From positions 4,457,501-4,521,500 of the forward strand of contig NC_070573.1 in NCBI RefSeq assembly GCF_026914185.1: DNA of 64,000 nucleotides. The letters are read 5' to 3'. Below are positions 1 to 10,775 of the stretch, one piece after another; within the stretch, counting starts at the first letter, position 1; each line of letters starts with the position of its first letter. The translations under genes and the position numbers were made by a program. The notes beneath the pieces were generated by a model. That model worked only from the letters and a program-made list of their open reading frames with translations, was not told where the DNA came from and did not search any database. The DNA is from Puccinia triticina. Taxonomy: Eukaryota > Basidiomycota > Pucciniomycetes > Pucciniales > Pucciniaceae.

Positions 1-496
1 GATTGAATCAACTCTGGGAAAAATTCTAAATTTTTGTAGTGAAATGGAGAGGAATTTGAAAGATAATTTGAAATTTTACTTCTGTCTTTCATTTGTTCTC
101 CTCATCACTGTCCCATTTCTGAACACTTGTGATTTTTAAACAGCTGAATCAATTACATCAAAAACTAAATTTGTGTATTCATTAATTACCTGACTTTGAA
201 GTTTCATCAGTTTTCCAGTAAGTACATAACTCCATTGAGGAATCAACCATTGGAAAAAGAGGGGAATAGAATGGGCAAATATTAGGGCCTGTACCATGAA
301 CACCAATTTCTCCAAATTAACATGATGATGTGATTTCAATTTCCTAAAAATGGTGTACCAAGTTTTGCTCATTATGAAAACTAGAGGCCAAGGCGGCTTT
401 GCCGCTGCAAATTTAGGGGTTCAGGGACAATTTCTCATCAGCCCCTTTCCCCATTCTTCTCCACAGGCCAGTAAATACCCTATTGAAAGCAAATGT
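1..496. other. No gene recognised
   Basis: AT-rich sequence with only short open frames that match no family I recognise. It includes a small GC hairpin (GCGGCTTTGCCGC) near 396-408 of a kind seen elsewhere in the window. Confidence 0.5.
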
Positions 497-593
497 TGTT
501 AGATTATGAATCTGGCAACTCAGGCTTCGTAGCTTAGTGGTAAAGCAGGCACCTAGAGATAGCCCAACCCGGGTTCGAGTCCTGGTGGAGCCA
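497..593 (+). repeat. tRNA-derived repeat, copy 1
   Basis: A 97-bp unit starting TGTTAGATTATG and ending in a tRNA-like module at 523-593. The module has an acceptor stem (GGCTTCG pairing with TGGAGCC), a D arm with A-box-like sequence, and a T arm containing the B box GGTTCGAGTCC. The anticodon stem is imperfect (only three clean pairs), so a functional tRNA is unlikely. A second copy lies at 688-784. The two copies and the 94-bp spacer could be a miniature LTR-like element with tRNA-derived repeats, or a tandem tRNA pseudogene pair. Confidence 0.6.
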
Positions 594-687
594 TCAGTCT
601 CAAGCTCAAAGAGCCAAGCGTACCTGCAGAGGAGAGAGCACATCAGCGGGTCTAGGAGCGCCTTAGAGCATCCAGATTCCGGGAGGA

Positions 688-798
688 TGTTAGATTATGA
701 ATCTGGCAACTCAGGCTTTGTAGCTTAGTGGTAAAGTAGGCACCTAGAGTTAGCCCAACCCGGGTTCAAGTCCTGGTGGAGCCATTTCTTTTCTGACA
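688..798 (+). repeat. tRNA-derived repeat, copy 2 (5' border of Copia element)
   Basis: Begins TGTTAGATTATG like copy 1, contains the tRNA-like module at 714-784 (B box GGTTCAAGTCC) and continues to CTGACA at 798. Its last 37 bp (762-798) recur exactly at 5790-5826, on the far side of the Copia coding region. It therefore probably acts as, or replaced, the 5' terminal repeat of that element. A TG...CA form (688-798, 111 bp) would be a very short LTR, but the 3' copy preserves only the final 37 bp. Confidence 0.55.
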
Positions 799-858
799 GA
801 TTTACAGGCTTGGTGCTCAAACTCAGCAACCTCACCTCACAACTAGGAGCGGTTCTCA

Positions 859-3800
859 ATGTCTGGTAGATCTACGCGAAAATCTCCTGCGGTCGAAACT
901 TCAACAACAACATCCGCGCAGGACGAGCAAGACTACATAAAATGTCCAATACTTGTTGGCGAGAATTATCCTATTTGGCAAAGGAAGATCAAGGTCTACC
1001 TCAAAGTCAAGAAGCTTCTAGAATGCATCGAACAGCCTATGGATGAAGAACCCGACGATGATGAAGAGGATAAATATGCCCGAGCCGCGCATATTCTTGG
1101 TGGCCATGTCTCTGACGATATCTACAACCACATCATCACCGACAAAAATATCCTCGATGCATATGCTATCTGGACAGAACTCAACAATGAATATGCCTCA
1201 TCGTCGATTCTGGCCATCTATCAAGTATGGTGCAAGTGGGAGGATGTTCAGTTTAACGGTGATATCCCCAAATACATCACTAATCTCGAAACAGTTCTAG
1301 CCGAATTCTCAGCGATGGGCTTTGTTATACCACCTCAAATTATTAGTTGCGCAATCATTGCTTGAATTCACAAGAAACGCCCAGCTTTGATGGAAACGCT
1401 AGTCAGCAACACTGAACTTCTCTCGCAACCACGCAAGATACTCGCGAAGCTTTGTGACATAGCTCACCATGATGCTGTGGCTCTCTCCAAGGCTGCCCAA
1501 ATCTACTCAGAAGGAGCAGCTCCTGGCACTTCAACGGCACTGGCTACTTCTGCCGGAGGACAACATGGAGGACCATCTGGCTCTGGCCAGCGCAAGTAAA
1601 AGCCTCAACCGTCTTGCCGGGGAGGCCACAATCCTCTGGCTACAAATCATACGGAGGCAACTTGCTGGACGTTGCATCCAGATCAGTATGCTCAATTTCA
1701 GAAAGCTAGAGCTGCTGCTACCGGCCTGGTTGCAACAGTAACCGAACAGGAGGCCACCCGAGAACCCCTCATCCGACCATCCTTTGGTTACCTTACTGGT
1801 CCAAAAAACTCTGACGGGAGTCCGCACATGGTGCTTGACTCAGGAGCCAGCCATCACATGCTGAACTCCCTTGATCTCTTTGGAGCAACGCAATCGGTTT
1901 CCATCAGCATCGCAACGGGGAATCGAACAGATCAGCAGGAACTTCTTGCGACTGCAAAGGGTGACGCTACCCTGCGATTCACCAACGGAGCAATAATAGT
2001 GCTTAAAGACGCTCTTTACGTTCCCAACATCACTTGCAATCTTGTGTCCTTCGTTCAGCTCATGAATCAATCAGCAACCATACTCCCCTCTCAACAAGGA
2101 TTCGAAGTCAAGATTGATGATCTCAGTGCAATAACGGTTGATACGTCCAACAACATTTTTGAGATTACCGGTATTCAAGACACCCAGGAAGTGCCAGTCG
2201 CAAATTTGACTCAAATCAAGACAACAGCCACTCCAAGTGAGCTCGTGAAATGGCATAACCGACTTGGTCACGCGTCTCGTAAGCGAATCCAATCAATGGT
2301 CAACTTTTCCATCCCAAACGAGATCGTGAGCGCATGCGATGCTTGTATGAAGGGCAAGATCACACGGCAGCCTTTCAAAAGTCACTTCAAGATGGCCACG
2401 AAACCGTTAGAAGTGGTTCACGCCGATCTTGTGGGCCCAATCTCACCATCTACAAACGCGGGTGCTTGCTACTTCATGACGCTAGTGGATCAATATACTG
2501 GGTTTATTCATACGTCGATCCTCAAGCAAAAGGGTGAAGCGTGCGCAGCAATTACCAAATATCGGACATTCTTTGAGAAGCAATCTGGATTCAAACTCAA
2601 AAAGCTAATCAGTGACGGCGGTGGCGAATTCGTGAACAAAACTCTCAACGAACTGCTAACAGAAGCTGGAATCAAGCATACGGTGTCACATCCGTATACG
2701 CCGCAGCACAATGGTTTTGCGGAGCGAGCGAATCGAACCGTCATCGAGATGACGCGCACTCAAATGATGCAAGCAAACTTAGCCCCTGAATGGTGGGCTG
2801 AAGCGGTCCAAACGGCTACATCAATCACCAATTGCTTACCATCACTTGCAAAGACAAAGGCATCACCTATGGAACTCATGTTCAAGATAAAGCCAAATAT
2901 GAACTTCTTTCGACCCTTCGGATGCCGAGCGTGGATTGTGAAACCAAAGCAAAATCGGCACACTAAGTTTGGATCAATTTCTTGGGATGGGGTCATGCTA
3001 GGGTACGACAATGATTTCTCGGCGTATCGTATTTTTCGACTGGATGATAAGTCATTTGTGACAGCAAAGCACGTACAATTTGATGAGGCGGAATTTCCGC
3101 AAGTTGGAGCGTTGCGCACCAGCCTCAACTACTACGGCGTCAACAAGCTGCCCTCCTTCGTACAAACTGAGCCACTTCCATACTCGGAGGAGGAGGATGT
3201 TGAGGAGCGCCTTCAAAACCAACTCGAGGAAGAGCTAGAGCGCCGTGAGATTCAGGATTACTTGAATAGTCGATCTCCCTCGCCGTCAGAAGATCAAACA
3301 CTTCAGCGGGAAAATCAAAGCAACCACTCTGATCAAATCACTGAACTGTCAGGCAATCCAGTGGAGTCAGTCGGTCGAATCAAAGTCATAGGTCCGAGAC
3401 ATCCCACACTGATTTCAAGCGAAATTGATGCTGCAAACATTCGCACGGACAAGAGACGCCAAGCTTTTCTGACCAAATCTGGAGAACCCGAGAACCATCG
3501 CGAGGCAATGGCGGCGCCGGATGGCATCAGCTGGAAGGAAGCTGAGCTCAAGGAGGTTCTTAACATGAAAGAACATGAAGCATGGATACAGAGACAACGG
3601 CGAGCATCTGACTTACCAATTCCTGCGACCTGGGCTTTTCGCAAGAAACTTGGTTCTGATAATCAAGTCATAGAATACAAGGCAAGAATTTGCGCTCAGG
3701 GATTTCGACAACAACATGGTCTGAATTTCGGAGAAACTTATGCCCCCACTGGACGTCCAGGCTCTTTTCGGCTCTTGCTCTCATTTGCGGTCAATAACGG

Positions 3801-4986
3801 CTACAAGATTCACCAACTCGACGTTTGCAGTGCTTTTCTAACTTGTCCATTAGAAGATGAGGTCACTCTCTTGCCGCCTCCAGGCATGGACTGTCCTCCA
3901 GGTACGGTTCTTGAGCTCAAAAAGGCAGTCTATGGCCTTCGACAGGCTCCGCTTGTTTGGTACAAACGGCTCTCAACTTTTCTCAAGAAAATCGGCTTCG
4001 TTGTCTCTCTGGCCAATCCATGTGTTTACTACAGGGTAAATGTATCTGGACGCGAAGACACCTTTTTGTTCGCACATGTGGACGACCTCGTAATAGTCAG
4101 CAAGAAGCCGGAAATCTTTAAACTTGAGATGGAATCTGAATTCAAGATAAAATATCCCGGATCGGCGACGTTTCTATTGGGAATGAACATTGATCGGACT
4201 CCAGAAGGTATCCATGTGAATCAGGCTCAGTACGTTGAGCGGAAACTAGCGGAATTTGGTTTCGATGGTCTGCATCCAGCTTCTTGTCCGTTGAATCCAA
4301 AGGCTTATCTCAAGAAAGCAACAGCAGATGAAATAATCGAATTCAAGAAACTCGGGGTTAATTTTCGAGCTTTAGTTGGTTCACTAAACTACCTGAGTGT
4401 ATTCACTAGACCGGACATTGCCTACGCAGTCAGCGCGCTATCTCAGTACCTCGAACACCCAGGCATCCATCACTACAACGCCGCAAAGCAAGTCTTCAGG
4501 TATCTTCTTGGCACTAAGACGCTTGGTCTGCTATACAAGAAGAACACTGATTCAAGTCTCAGGGCGTACGTGGACGCCGACTGGGGCAACTGCCCAGATA
4601 CAAGAAGATCAACCACCGGCTATGTCGTTCTAGCTGGCAATCATCTGCTCTCATGGAAATCCTCGAAGCAGCCCACGGTATCGCTATCTACCGCCAAAGC
4701 GGAATATAAAGCTCTTTCTGATCTAGGAAGAGAGCTAGCTTGGTATCAAAACCTCATCTCCGAAATAGAAACTCATCAAACACCAAAGAACATCAAAGTT
4801 TTGGTAGATAATCAAGGCGCAATAGATCTCGCGAATAGTGAGACGTCTCAAAATAGTTTTAGAACTAAGCACATGAATATTCGACTCCATTTTGTTCGAG
4901 AGCTAGTCGTAGACAAACTCATCAAGCTATCCTATGTCAAATCAAATGCAAATGCAGCCGACTTTCTCACTAAGCCAACCAGTTGA
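859..4986 (+). pseudogene. Copia gag-pol polyprotein, two in-frame stops
   Basis: One frame of 1376 codons runs from ATG 859 to the stop at 4984-4986, broken only by TGA at 1363-1365 and TAA at 1597-1599. Domains in order are: a Gag-like N-terminus (YPIWQRKIKVYL region); an aspartic protease with DSGAS near codon 327; a GAG-pre-integrase motif (HNRLGHAS); a retroviral-type integrase core with DGGGEF near codon 586 and TPQHNGFAERANRT; an RVT_2 reverse transcriptase with VDD near codon 1075 (HVDD rather than YVDD); and an RNase H with VDADW near codon 1239, STAKAEY and VDNQGA. The length is typical for a Copia polyprotein. With two nonsense codons the copy is probably dead, although the downstream 1100 codons are open and well preserved, pointing to recent loss. 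Confidence 0.9.
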
Positions 4987-5789
4987 CTTGTTATCAAACG
5001 ATCACTCATCGATATTGGCATTTCGGCACTCTCATCCGATTCTTCAACTTCACCCATTCAAAGCAAGGTGGGCTGTGAAGATTCGAGTGCCGCGCCCGCG
5101 CCGAAAAGGCAAAGAGGGCCTGGTGGCAAACCTAACCCAAACAGGAATAAAGGTCAGCGACCGTTTCCTCAGACTATGCATATGCATAAGTCCCATCACC
5201 AGGCAGATGAATGAGCTTTGGCTGACATCTTTGCTCCCCTCAGCCACGTCAAAAAACGACGCAGAGCCCCCCAAGATCCAGCAGAGCAAGCAACCGCTAA
5301 GGTGAGTTATGCGAACTGATCCCCAGCGTAGTAGAAGACGGCAGACTGACAGAGACTTTGGGTCCGCAGTACCAACAACTCTCAGGAACGCCAAGGCCAA
5401 CTCGGTCCCAGCCTCAGAGGAAGAATCACCCTGGCGTCGTCAGGAGGTGAGTCTTCTGTCTGCAGAGCCCCCATTAGATAGGCGGAGAGCTAATGCAACG
5501 TGAACGTAGACATTAGCATCGTATCCCGCCTATCCGAGCGCATTGACGAGCATTGAGGTATTTGACTCAATAGCCTTCGATGTAAGCCCTTCAGCCTCAC
5601 AGCTTTGTCGTGAGACCAGATACTGATTGAGATATCAGATCTTCCAGATCTCATTCAGATCCTTCCGACTTCTCTTCTGTTCTCTTATCTTTTCTGTTAC
5701 GGACTTAGATCCGCTCTTAGGTAAAAAGATAAACTCAGAAGAACTATATTGTAAATACAGCTAAACTAACAAGAAATAAACTCTTAGTT

Positions 5790-5826
5790 GGGTTCAAGTC
5801 CTGGTGGAGCCATTTCTTTTCTGACA
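5790..5826 (+). repeat. 3' copy of 37-bp terminal direct repeat
   Basis: Identical to 762-798: the T-arm half of the tRNA-like module followed by a T-rich tail ending CTGACA. It marks the probable 3' edge of the Copia element. Confidence 0.6.
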
Positions 5827-6340
5827 AATGTTAAATATGAAATGCATTCATAAACTCCAGAATATGTAAAGGATAGATACATAAATAAAACCCTGAGACC
5901 CGTATCAGCATTTTATCAAATTTCCTTATCCTATTCCAGTACTGATGGGTATTTTCATTTCACTTTGAATGGACATCTGCATAGCCTGAGTAGGTTAGCC
6001 TTGTTGCCTGGAACTGGGAGTTGAATTTGGTGTTGAGGTTAAATGGGAATCCTAAAGTACACATGATAAGCTTGATGCCTTCCCATCATTGAAATCAAAA
6101 TCATATCTGCTGAACAGATTTTTCATTCCACCAGCTCAATTTTTGACAGTCTCCACTGCTCTATTTGAAAAAGCTTTCAGTTTGCCTAAGTAGCTGGAGA
6201 GTTTGAAAGTCCAATATGGTTGTCACTGAGTCTTATTATAATTTATTCCAACTTTGAAGTCAGATACAAGAAAAAATATCAAAACAACAACCCTTGATGT
6301 TTCCTGAGGGAAAAACAAAATCAGATTGATCACTGGTATT
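5827..6340. other. No gene recognised
   Basis: AT-rich sequence without a recognisable frame, RNA gene or terminal repeat. Confidence 0.5.
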
Positions 6341-6344
6341 CAAG

Positions 6345-7012
6345 CGGTCATCGAGGGTAATAACACCTCTCGATGACCGGCCATCACCGGTCATCGAGAG
6401 GAGTAGCACGTCACCTCAATGACTGGTACACACCGGTTATTGAGGGAAATCACACCTCTCGATGACCGGTCTGTACCGGTCATCGAGGGGACTCACAGCT
6501 CTCGATGACCAGCGCGGACCGGTCATCAGTCACACCTCCCAATGACCGGCACAGACCGGTTATCGAGGGTAATAAGACCTCCTCTCGATGACCGGTCTGT
6601 GCCGGTCACCGAGGGGAGTAGCACCTCGAGGGGAATAACAACTTCTCTGGATGACCGGTGTGTACCGGTCATCGAGGGGAGGTCCTCTCGATGACCGGTC
6701 TTTACCGGCCATTGAGGGATTCACACCTCCTCGCGTTGACCGGTATACACCGGTCATCCAGAGGAGGTGTTATTCCCCTCGATGACCGGTGTGTACCAGT
6801 CATCGAGGGGAGGTGCTACTCCTCTCGATGACCGGTGTGTACCGGACATCGAGGGGAGGTGCTACTCCTCTCGATGACCGGTGTGCACCGGACATCGAGG
6901 GGAGGTGCTACTCCCTCGATGACCGGCACAGACCGGTCATCGAGGGGAGGTGCTACTCCCTCGATGACCGGCACAGACCGGTCATCGAGGGCAAATGTTA
7001 CTGGTCATCGAT
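6345..7012. repeat. Palindromic CTCGATGACCGG minisatellite, array A
   Basis: Head-to-head hairpin units: CTCGATGACCGG, a 4-6 nt loop, CCGGTCATCGAG, then a spacer such as GGGAGGTGCTACTCC, giving a period of about 66 bp in the best-preserved part (6790-7000). Short open frames across it simply translate the repeat. Variants are mostly C-to-T or G-to-A changes at the CpG sites. I could not find terminal inverted repeats around this array, unlike arrays B, C and D. Confidence 0.9.
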
Positions 7013-7175
7013 AGGTTTTGGCTTTGGCCGGCGCGTTTCATGCATTTGCTGTACATATCGATGGTGGCGTTTGTTCCATGGCGGTGGCGTTTTTGCAATG
7101 GTAGTGTTGGTGGCATTGTTGTTGTGGACGCGGGGGCAAGTCCAACTCGAAGCCAGAGGCCCGCGGGCTCGGGTA

Positions 7176-7352
7176 CAGTCAAACCTGTCTAAGGGCATAC
7201 CCTTTTAACAGCATAATCTGCCTAACAGCATGGAAAAAGACTTCCCCAAATTCTTGATTGCCCAGCAAAATCACCATCTCTAAGGGCATAACCTGCCTAA
7301 AGTCATACCAAAAGTCTTCTCCCAAAGGGTATGCCCTTAGACAGGTTTGATG
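7176..7352. mobile_element. Mariner/pogo-like MITE (177 bp)
   Basis: The arms 7179-7205 and 7324-7350 are perfect 27-bp inverted repeats containing CCTGTCTAAGGGCATACC. With the outer CA/TG bases and a TA dinucleotide on each side (7174-7175 and 7353-7354), it fits a Tc1/mariner-superfamily non-autonomous element. No coding capacity. Confidence 0.8.
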
Positions 7353-9403
7353 TATATAAGACCGCGAGCTGGCCAGTCTGATTCCGAGCTTAACAAAGCC
7401 TCCCAGTGAGGCAGCCCCGCAGGATCTCTGTCTCACAGAGAGGCTTACCTGCAAAAACCTGTATCTGGCCTGAGAGCCCCAGGAATTTCAGCCTGTATCA
7501 GGCTTTTTTTCACTATTTCCTTTTTTGTAAATCAACCATCTGCCCGCTGAGGCTGCCCCTCAGGACTTAAGAAGTGCTCAGGAGTGTGCTTCTTCTGAGG
7601 CAATTTAGGTCTTGTAGCTGCCAATATAAGGCCTGATCCTTGCATTTGAAGTTTTCAAACCCCAAGAAAAGCGGACCATATTGAGAGAATTTCTTTTTTG
7701 TAAATACATGTGGCTTTGTATCAAAAGCTGTTTCAATCTATTGAAAGGCAGTTGAATACTGCATTCTTGCTTACATCAGCAGGAATGTGTCTCAAAAAGA
7801 GGCCTTTTTCAAACTGCTCTCCACGCTATGAACCAAGTGCTATCAGCCTGTGACTGCCGCCAAATTAAAGAGGAGAAGCAGGCCTTTCTTTGGTATCCGG
7901 GGCGGGGCTCAGTTCTTTTGGGAAGTGGGGTTTTTGGGGGCACAAAGTTGGTCACCTGCAAAAACTAAGAGCTGTACGCGGGGCTCTCAAGCCAGGAATC
8001 AGAGATTCCATGCAAGTCCCTCCCTGACAGGAGGTCGCACTTCGTGCGAGGCGCTTCGCGCTGCGCCCCCCCCCCCCCCCCCCTGCAGGCAAGGGACTTG
8101 TGCTAAGTTTGGTCTGATTCTCCCCCCAGCCGCATCCGTTTTGTCTGTAATTCCAGCTGGAAGTGCGTCTCACGCTCTCCCGCTGCTGAATATGCATTTG
8201 CACAGCCTGGGGGGTTAAAGAGCTGGCCCCCACTTAGCAGATTGCCACCGCGCTGCTGGGGGCCTTCCTCACATACTGTTTGACCCATCCGGTGAGTTGG
8301 GCGGCAGTATGGGCCTGGGTGCAGCAGCTTCAGCTGGTGTTGGGCTAGGTTGCGTTTTTTGCAGAGGCTTTCCTTGGATATGGGAAGCCTTTTTTGCTTT
8401 TGTGTGATTAAAAGATAGGGAAAACCCTTTCTTTGTTGTTTTGTGGATAAAAAATAGGGGAAACCCTTGAATTTTTTTCCCACAAAACTCTGGTTTTAAT
8501 AGACTTGGATGATCCCACTGGTTTCAGCAATACTGGGTGTTAATTTCATATTTTAAAGAAATTGAAATTGAAATCCAAAATTGGAATTTGTTTATATGGT
8601 ACAGGCCCTGTGTGACTATAGCCAGTGCATTTATTGTACACAGGTCTACTCAAGTTGGCCAAGTAGCCTTGGAAGTTGGATTTCATGAGGCATCAATCCA
8701 GGCACAGACTCTTGGAAGGATGCAGGTCTACCTGCTGCTGCTTCCTCTTTCTCCTTCAATTGACTTTGCCCAAGAATCGATTGTTCTCCCCTTTGCCCAA
8801 GAATTGTAGTACTAGCTGAATTGATTGATAAAGGGGAGAACAATTTCGTCACTGTTTAATGGCAATGGGCTGGTTAACAGATAGGTGTTGAATAAAGAGT
8901 TGATCAACTTCCTGATCCCACAGCACCCTCATAAAAACCTTTTCACCATGAAAACCCAAGTTAAAAAGAGAACCCAATTTGATAAAAAGATGAAGGAACA
9001 AAATATGATAGACATTATACTCATGTGGTGTAGAATATCTTGTCTTATTAACATGGTCAGAGAAAAGGGGTTTCAAGAGTTTGAAGGTTTGTAAAATACA
9101 TCAGACTGGTGCCATAACATGCGGAAGAAAAGACGGAAAATTTGTTTCGTAAATCTTTTGGGTTGTCTGAATGAATGCTTTAGGTAACTTCGTAAAGTGG
9201 GTATCAAGCGTCAAGAATGTGATGCAGTCGCTGCATGTCGGAAAAATAGCAATACTGTGTCGCAAGAAATTGCAGTATTAGAAGCAGAAGGTGTTGATAT
9301 CTTTTCTAGCTGTCTTGATTAATTATGATGGGGGACAGTCTGATATCGTGAACGGATAAGTCGAACGAATGTGCAAAGGATCGAAAATTGTTTGGGTTGC
9401 TTT
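7353..9403. other. Unassigned intergenic sequence
   Basis: No supported gene. It holds an 18-base C run at 8066-8083 preceded by two mini-hairpins (GCACTTCGTGC and GCGCTTCGCGC). A TATATAAG motif at 7353-7360 lies just after the MITE and could belong to an old LTR, but no second LTR was found. The open frames near 8540-9090 are AT-rich and match nothing I recognise. Confidence 0.4.
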
Positions 9404-10775
9404 TCACATCGGCCCTCTTGTTGACCAGAGGGAAGGTATAGACAGACAAAATGCGGCAATCGAGAACCAGAATATGTTTCCTAGCGAAGCATGTGTCCCA
9501 CCACCTGATAATGACAGGTCGAGGGAGTGTCAAACGCAGGGCATTTACCGTCAACTGAACAGTTCTGAATATAGCTCGGCTGGGCGGAAGAAACATACCA
9601 CCACCAATTTGATTTATGCTATTCCGAATCTTCAATGCTGTACTGAACGTGAGGACGAATGAAACCAATGATGCGATCGCTCCTAATCCTATCAGAATTA
9701 AGCTGGTAGATGCGGTCTTGAGGAATTTGGCCAAACTAGGTGATTTTTTCTCGAATGGCTTGTAGGGTATCAGTAACAGCAGTAAACCCAATGTGGCCAG
9801 AAATCCAGCTATGAAATCATTTGCAATCGTCAGAGTCAAATTGAGCAACGAGTCAGTGGACATGCATTGGCCTGGACAAACCTATGACATGTGTAACCAG
9901 TAAGCAAGATTGTGATTTGCTCATAACTTGTACCCAGACCTGATCGTTTGTGTTCTCTGACGGGTCTACGTTAAAGCCAATCGTGCTATTGGGAAGTGGT
10001 ATTCCAGCAAGTCCTGTACTGTTGACGGGGAGGCCTAGTTTTCAGGTAGCACGAATTGGCATATCGGTTAGAGAGTATAGATGGTAATTTGAAGTTGGAA
10101 AGAAAGGCTGACTGAATGTCCATCCAATTCCAGGTCGAGAGCAGCCTCTGTTTTTGCCCGAGTTGTGAATAATTGCATCAAGGGTACTGTTTCCGGTTAA
10201 CGTCGCAGTTGGGTTGGCAGTTGTTGCGTTATCGGTATTGTATCTACGCGCACCAACAAGCCAGGCGTTTCGATGGGGATTGTCAGTTAACAGCTCAAAA
10301 TGCACTGAAAAGATCTCGGCTTAGTTTCGACGAACCTGGTGCAGGCGCCCCAGATACCGATAAACCCAACGAATGTCGGATCTTGAATTTTGACAACAGA
10401 GAAATCTGTTGAGTGAAACAAGTTTTTTTTTGGCGGGGTGGGTTCAATTGAGGTTGTACACAGAAAAAGGTAAATAGCATGTAAGTTGAATGGATTGTAG
10501 GTGGAGTCCTCCAAACGACCACAAACACAAACTTGCCATCATCCCAGGGCGCCGTGAAGATCGAAGCCGCTCTATTTGGTGCCAAGCGATCAACGAGTAT
10601 ATACAAACATCGGTCAGTCAGGGCGTATTTACCTAACCCCCCCTCCCCCCAATAAAAAAACCGATCGAGTCTTCATGACTTACAGCAGCGCAGTAGCTAC
10701 GATAACTGGGCCTATGAAACCGGGAGACCTCAGCGAGGTTCGCGGGACAAATATGGAGGTGCGTTGGTCACTCAT
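9404..10775 (-). CDS. Predicted four-pass membrane protein, SUR7/PalI-like topology (multi-exon)
   Basis: The gene reads leftward from ATG at 10775-10773. Exon 1 (10775-10684) encodes a short N-terminus and the start of a membrane segment (GFIGPVIVATAL) and ends at a GTAAGT donor. Middle exons between about 10550 and 10000 are less certain in phase. They include FVGFIGIWGACTRF and a long probable extracellular loop with several N-X-T/S sites. A clear intron (GTACAAGT...CATAG, about 62 bp) leads to an exon with two hydrophobic segments (FIAGFLATLGLLLLLIPY and LILIGLGAIASLVSFVLTF). A GTATGT donor near 9595 then joins to a last exon with a fourth segment (LGNIFWFSIAAFCL) and stop TGA at 9406-9404. 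Four membrane passes with a long first loop containing a G-x-W-x-x-C motif resemble fungal SUR7/PalI cortical membrane proteins. The family call is inferred from topology, not from a full motif match. Confidence 0.6.

Larger units (their letters stand above)
688..5826 (+). mobile_element. Ty1/Copia retrotransposon with tRNA-like terminal repeats
   Basis: The element contains a Copia-order polyprotein (Gag, protease, integrase, RT, RNase H). Its boundaries are inferred from the 37-bp direct repeat at 762-798 and 5790-5826. No conventional long LTR pair is visible, and I found no convincing initiator-Met primer site after the 5' repeat. The 3' untranslated part (4987-5789) is about 800 bp and holds no further domain. 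Both frame-breaking stops lie in the gag-protease part. Confidence 0.7.

Noticed and set aside
523..593. Functional tRNA gene
   Set aside because: Acceptor, D and T arms pair well, but the anticodon stem has two mismatches and the unit is repeated as part of a larger element border.
6345..7012. CRISPR-like regular repeats
   Set aside because: The repeats are themselves the palindromes and the spacers are also repeated. The context is eukaryotic and no cas-like genes are present.
8066..8083. C18 run as a polypurine tract of an LTR element
   Set aside because: No LTR start or coding domain lies next to it on either strand.
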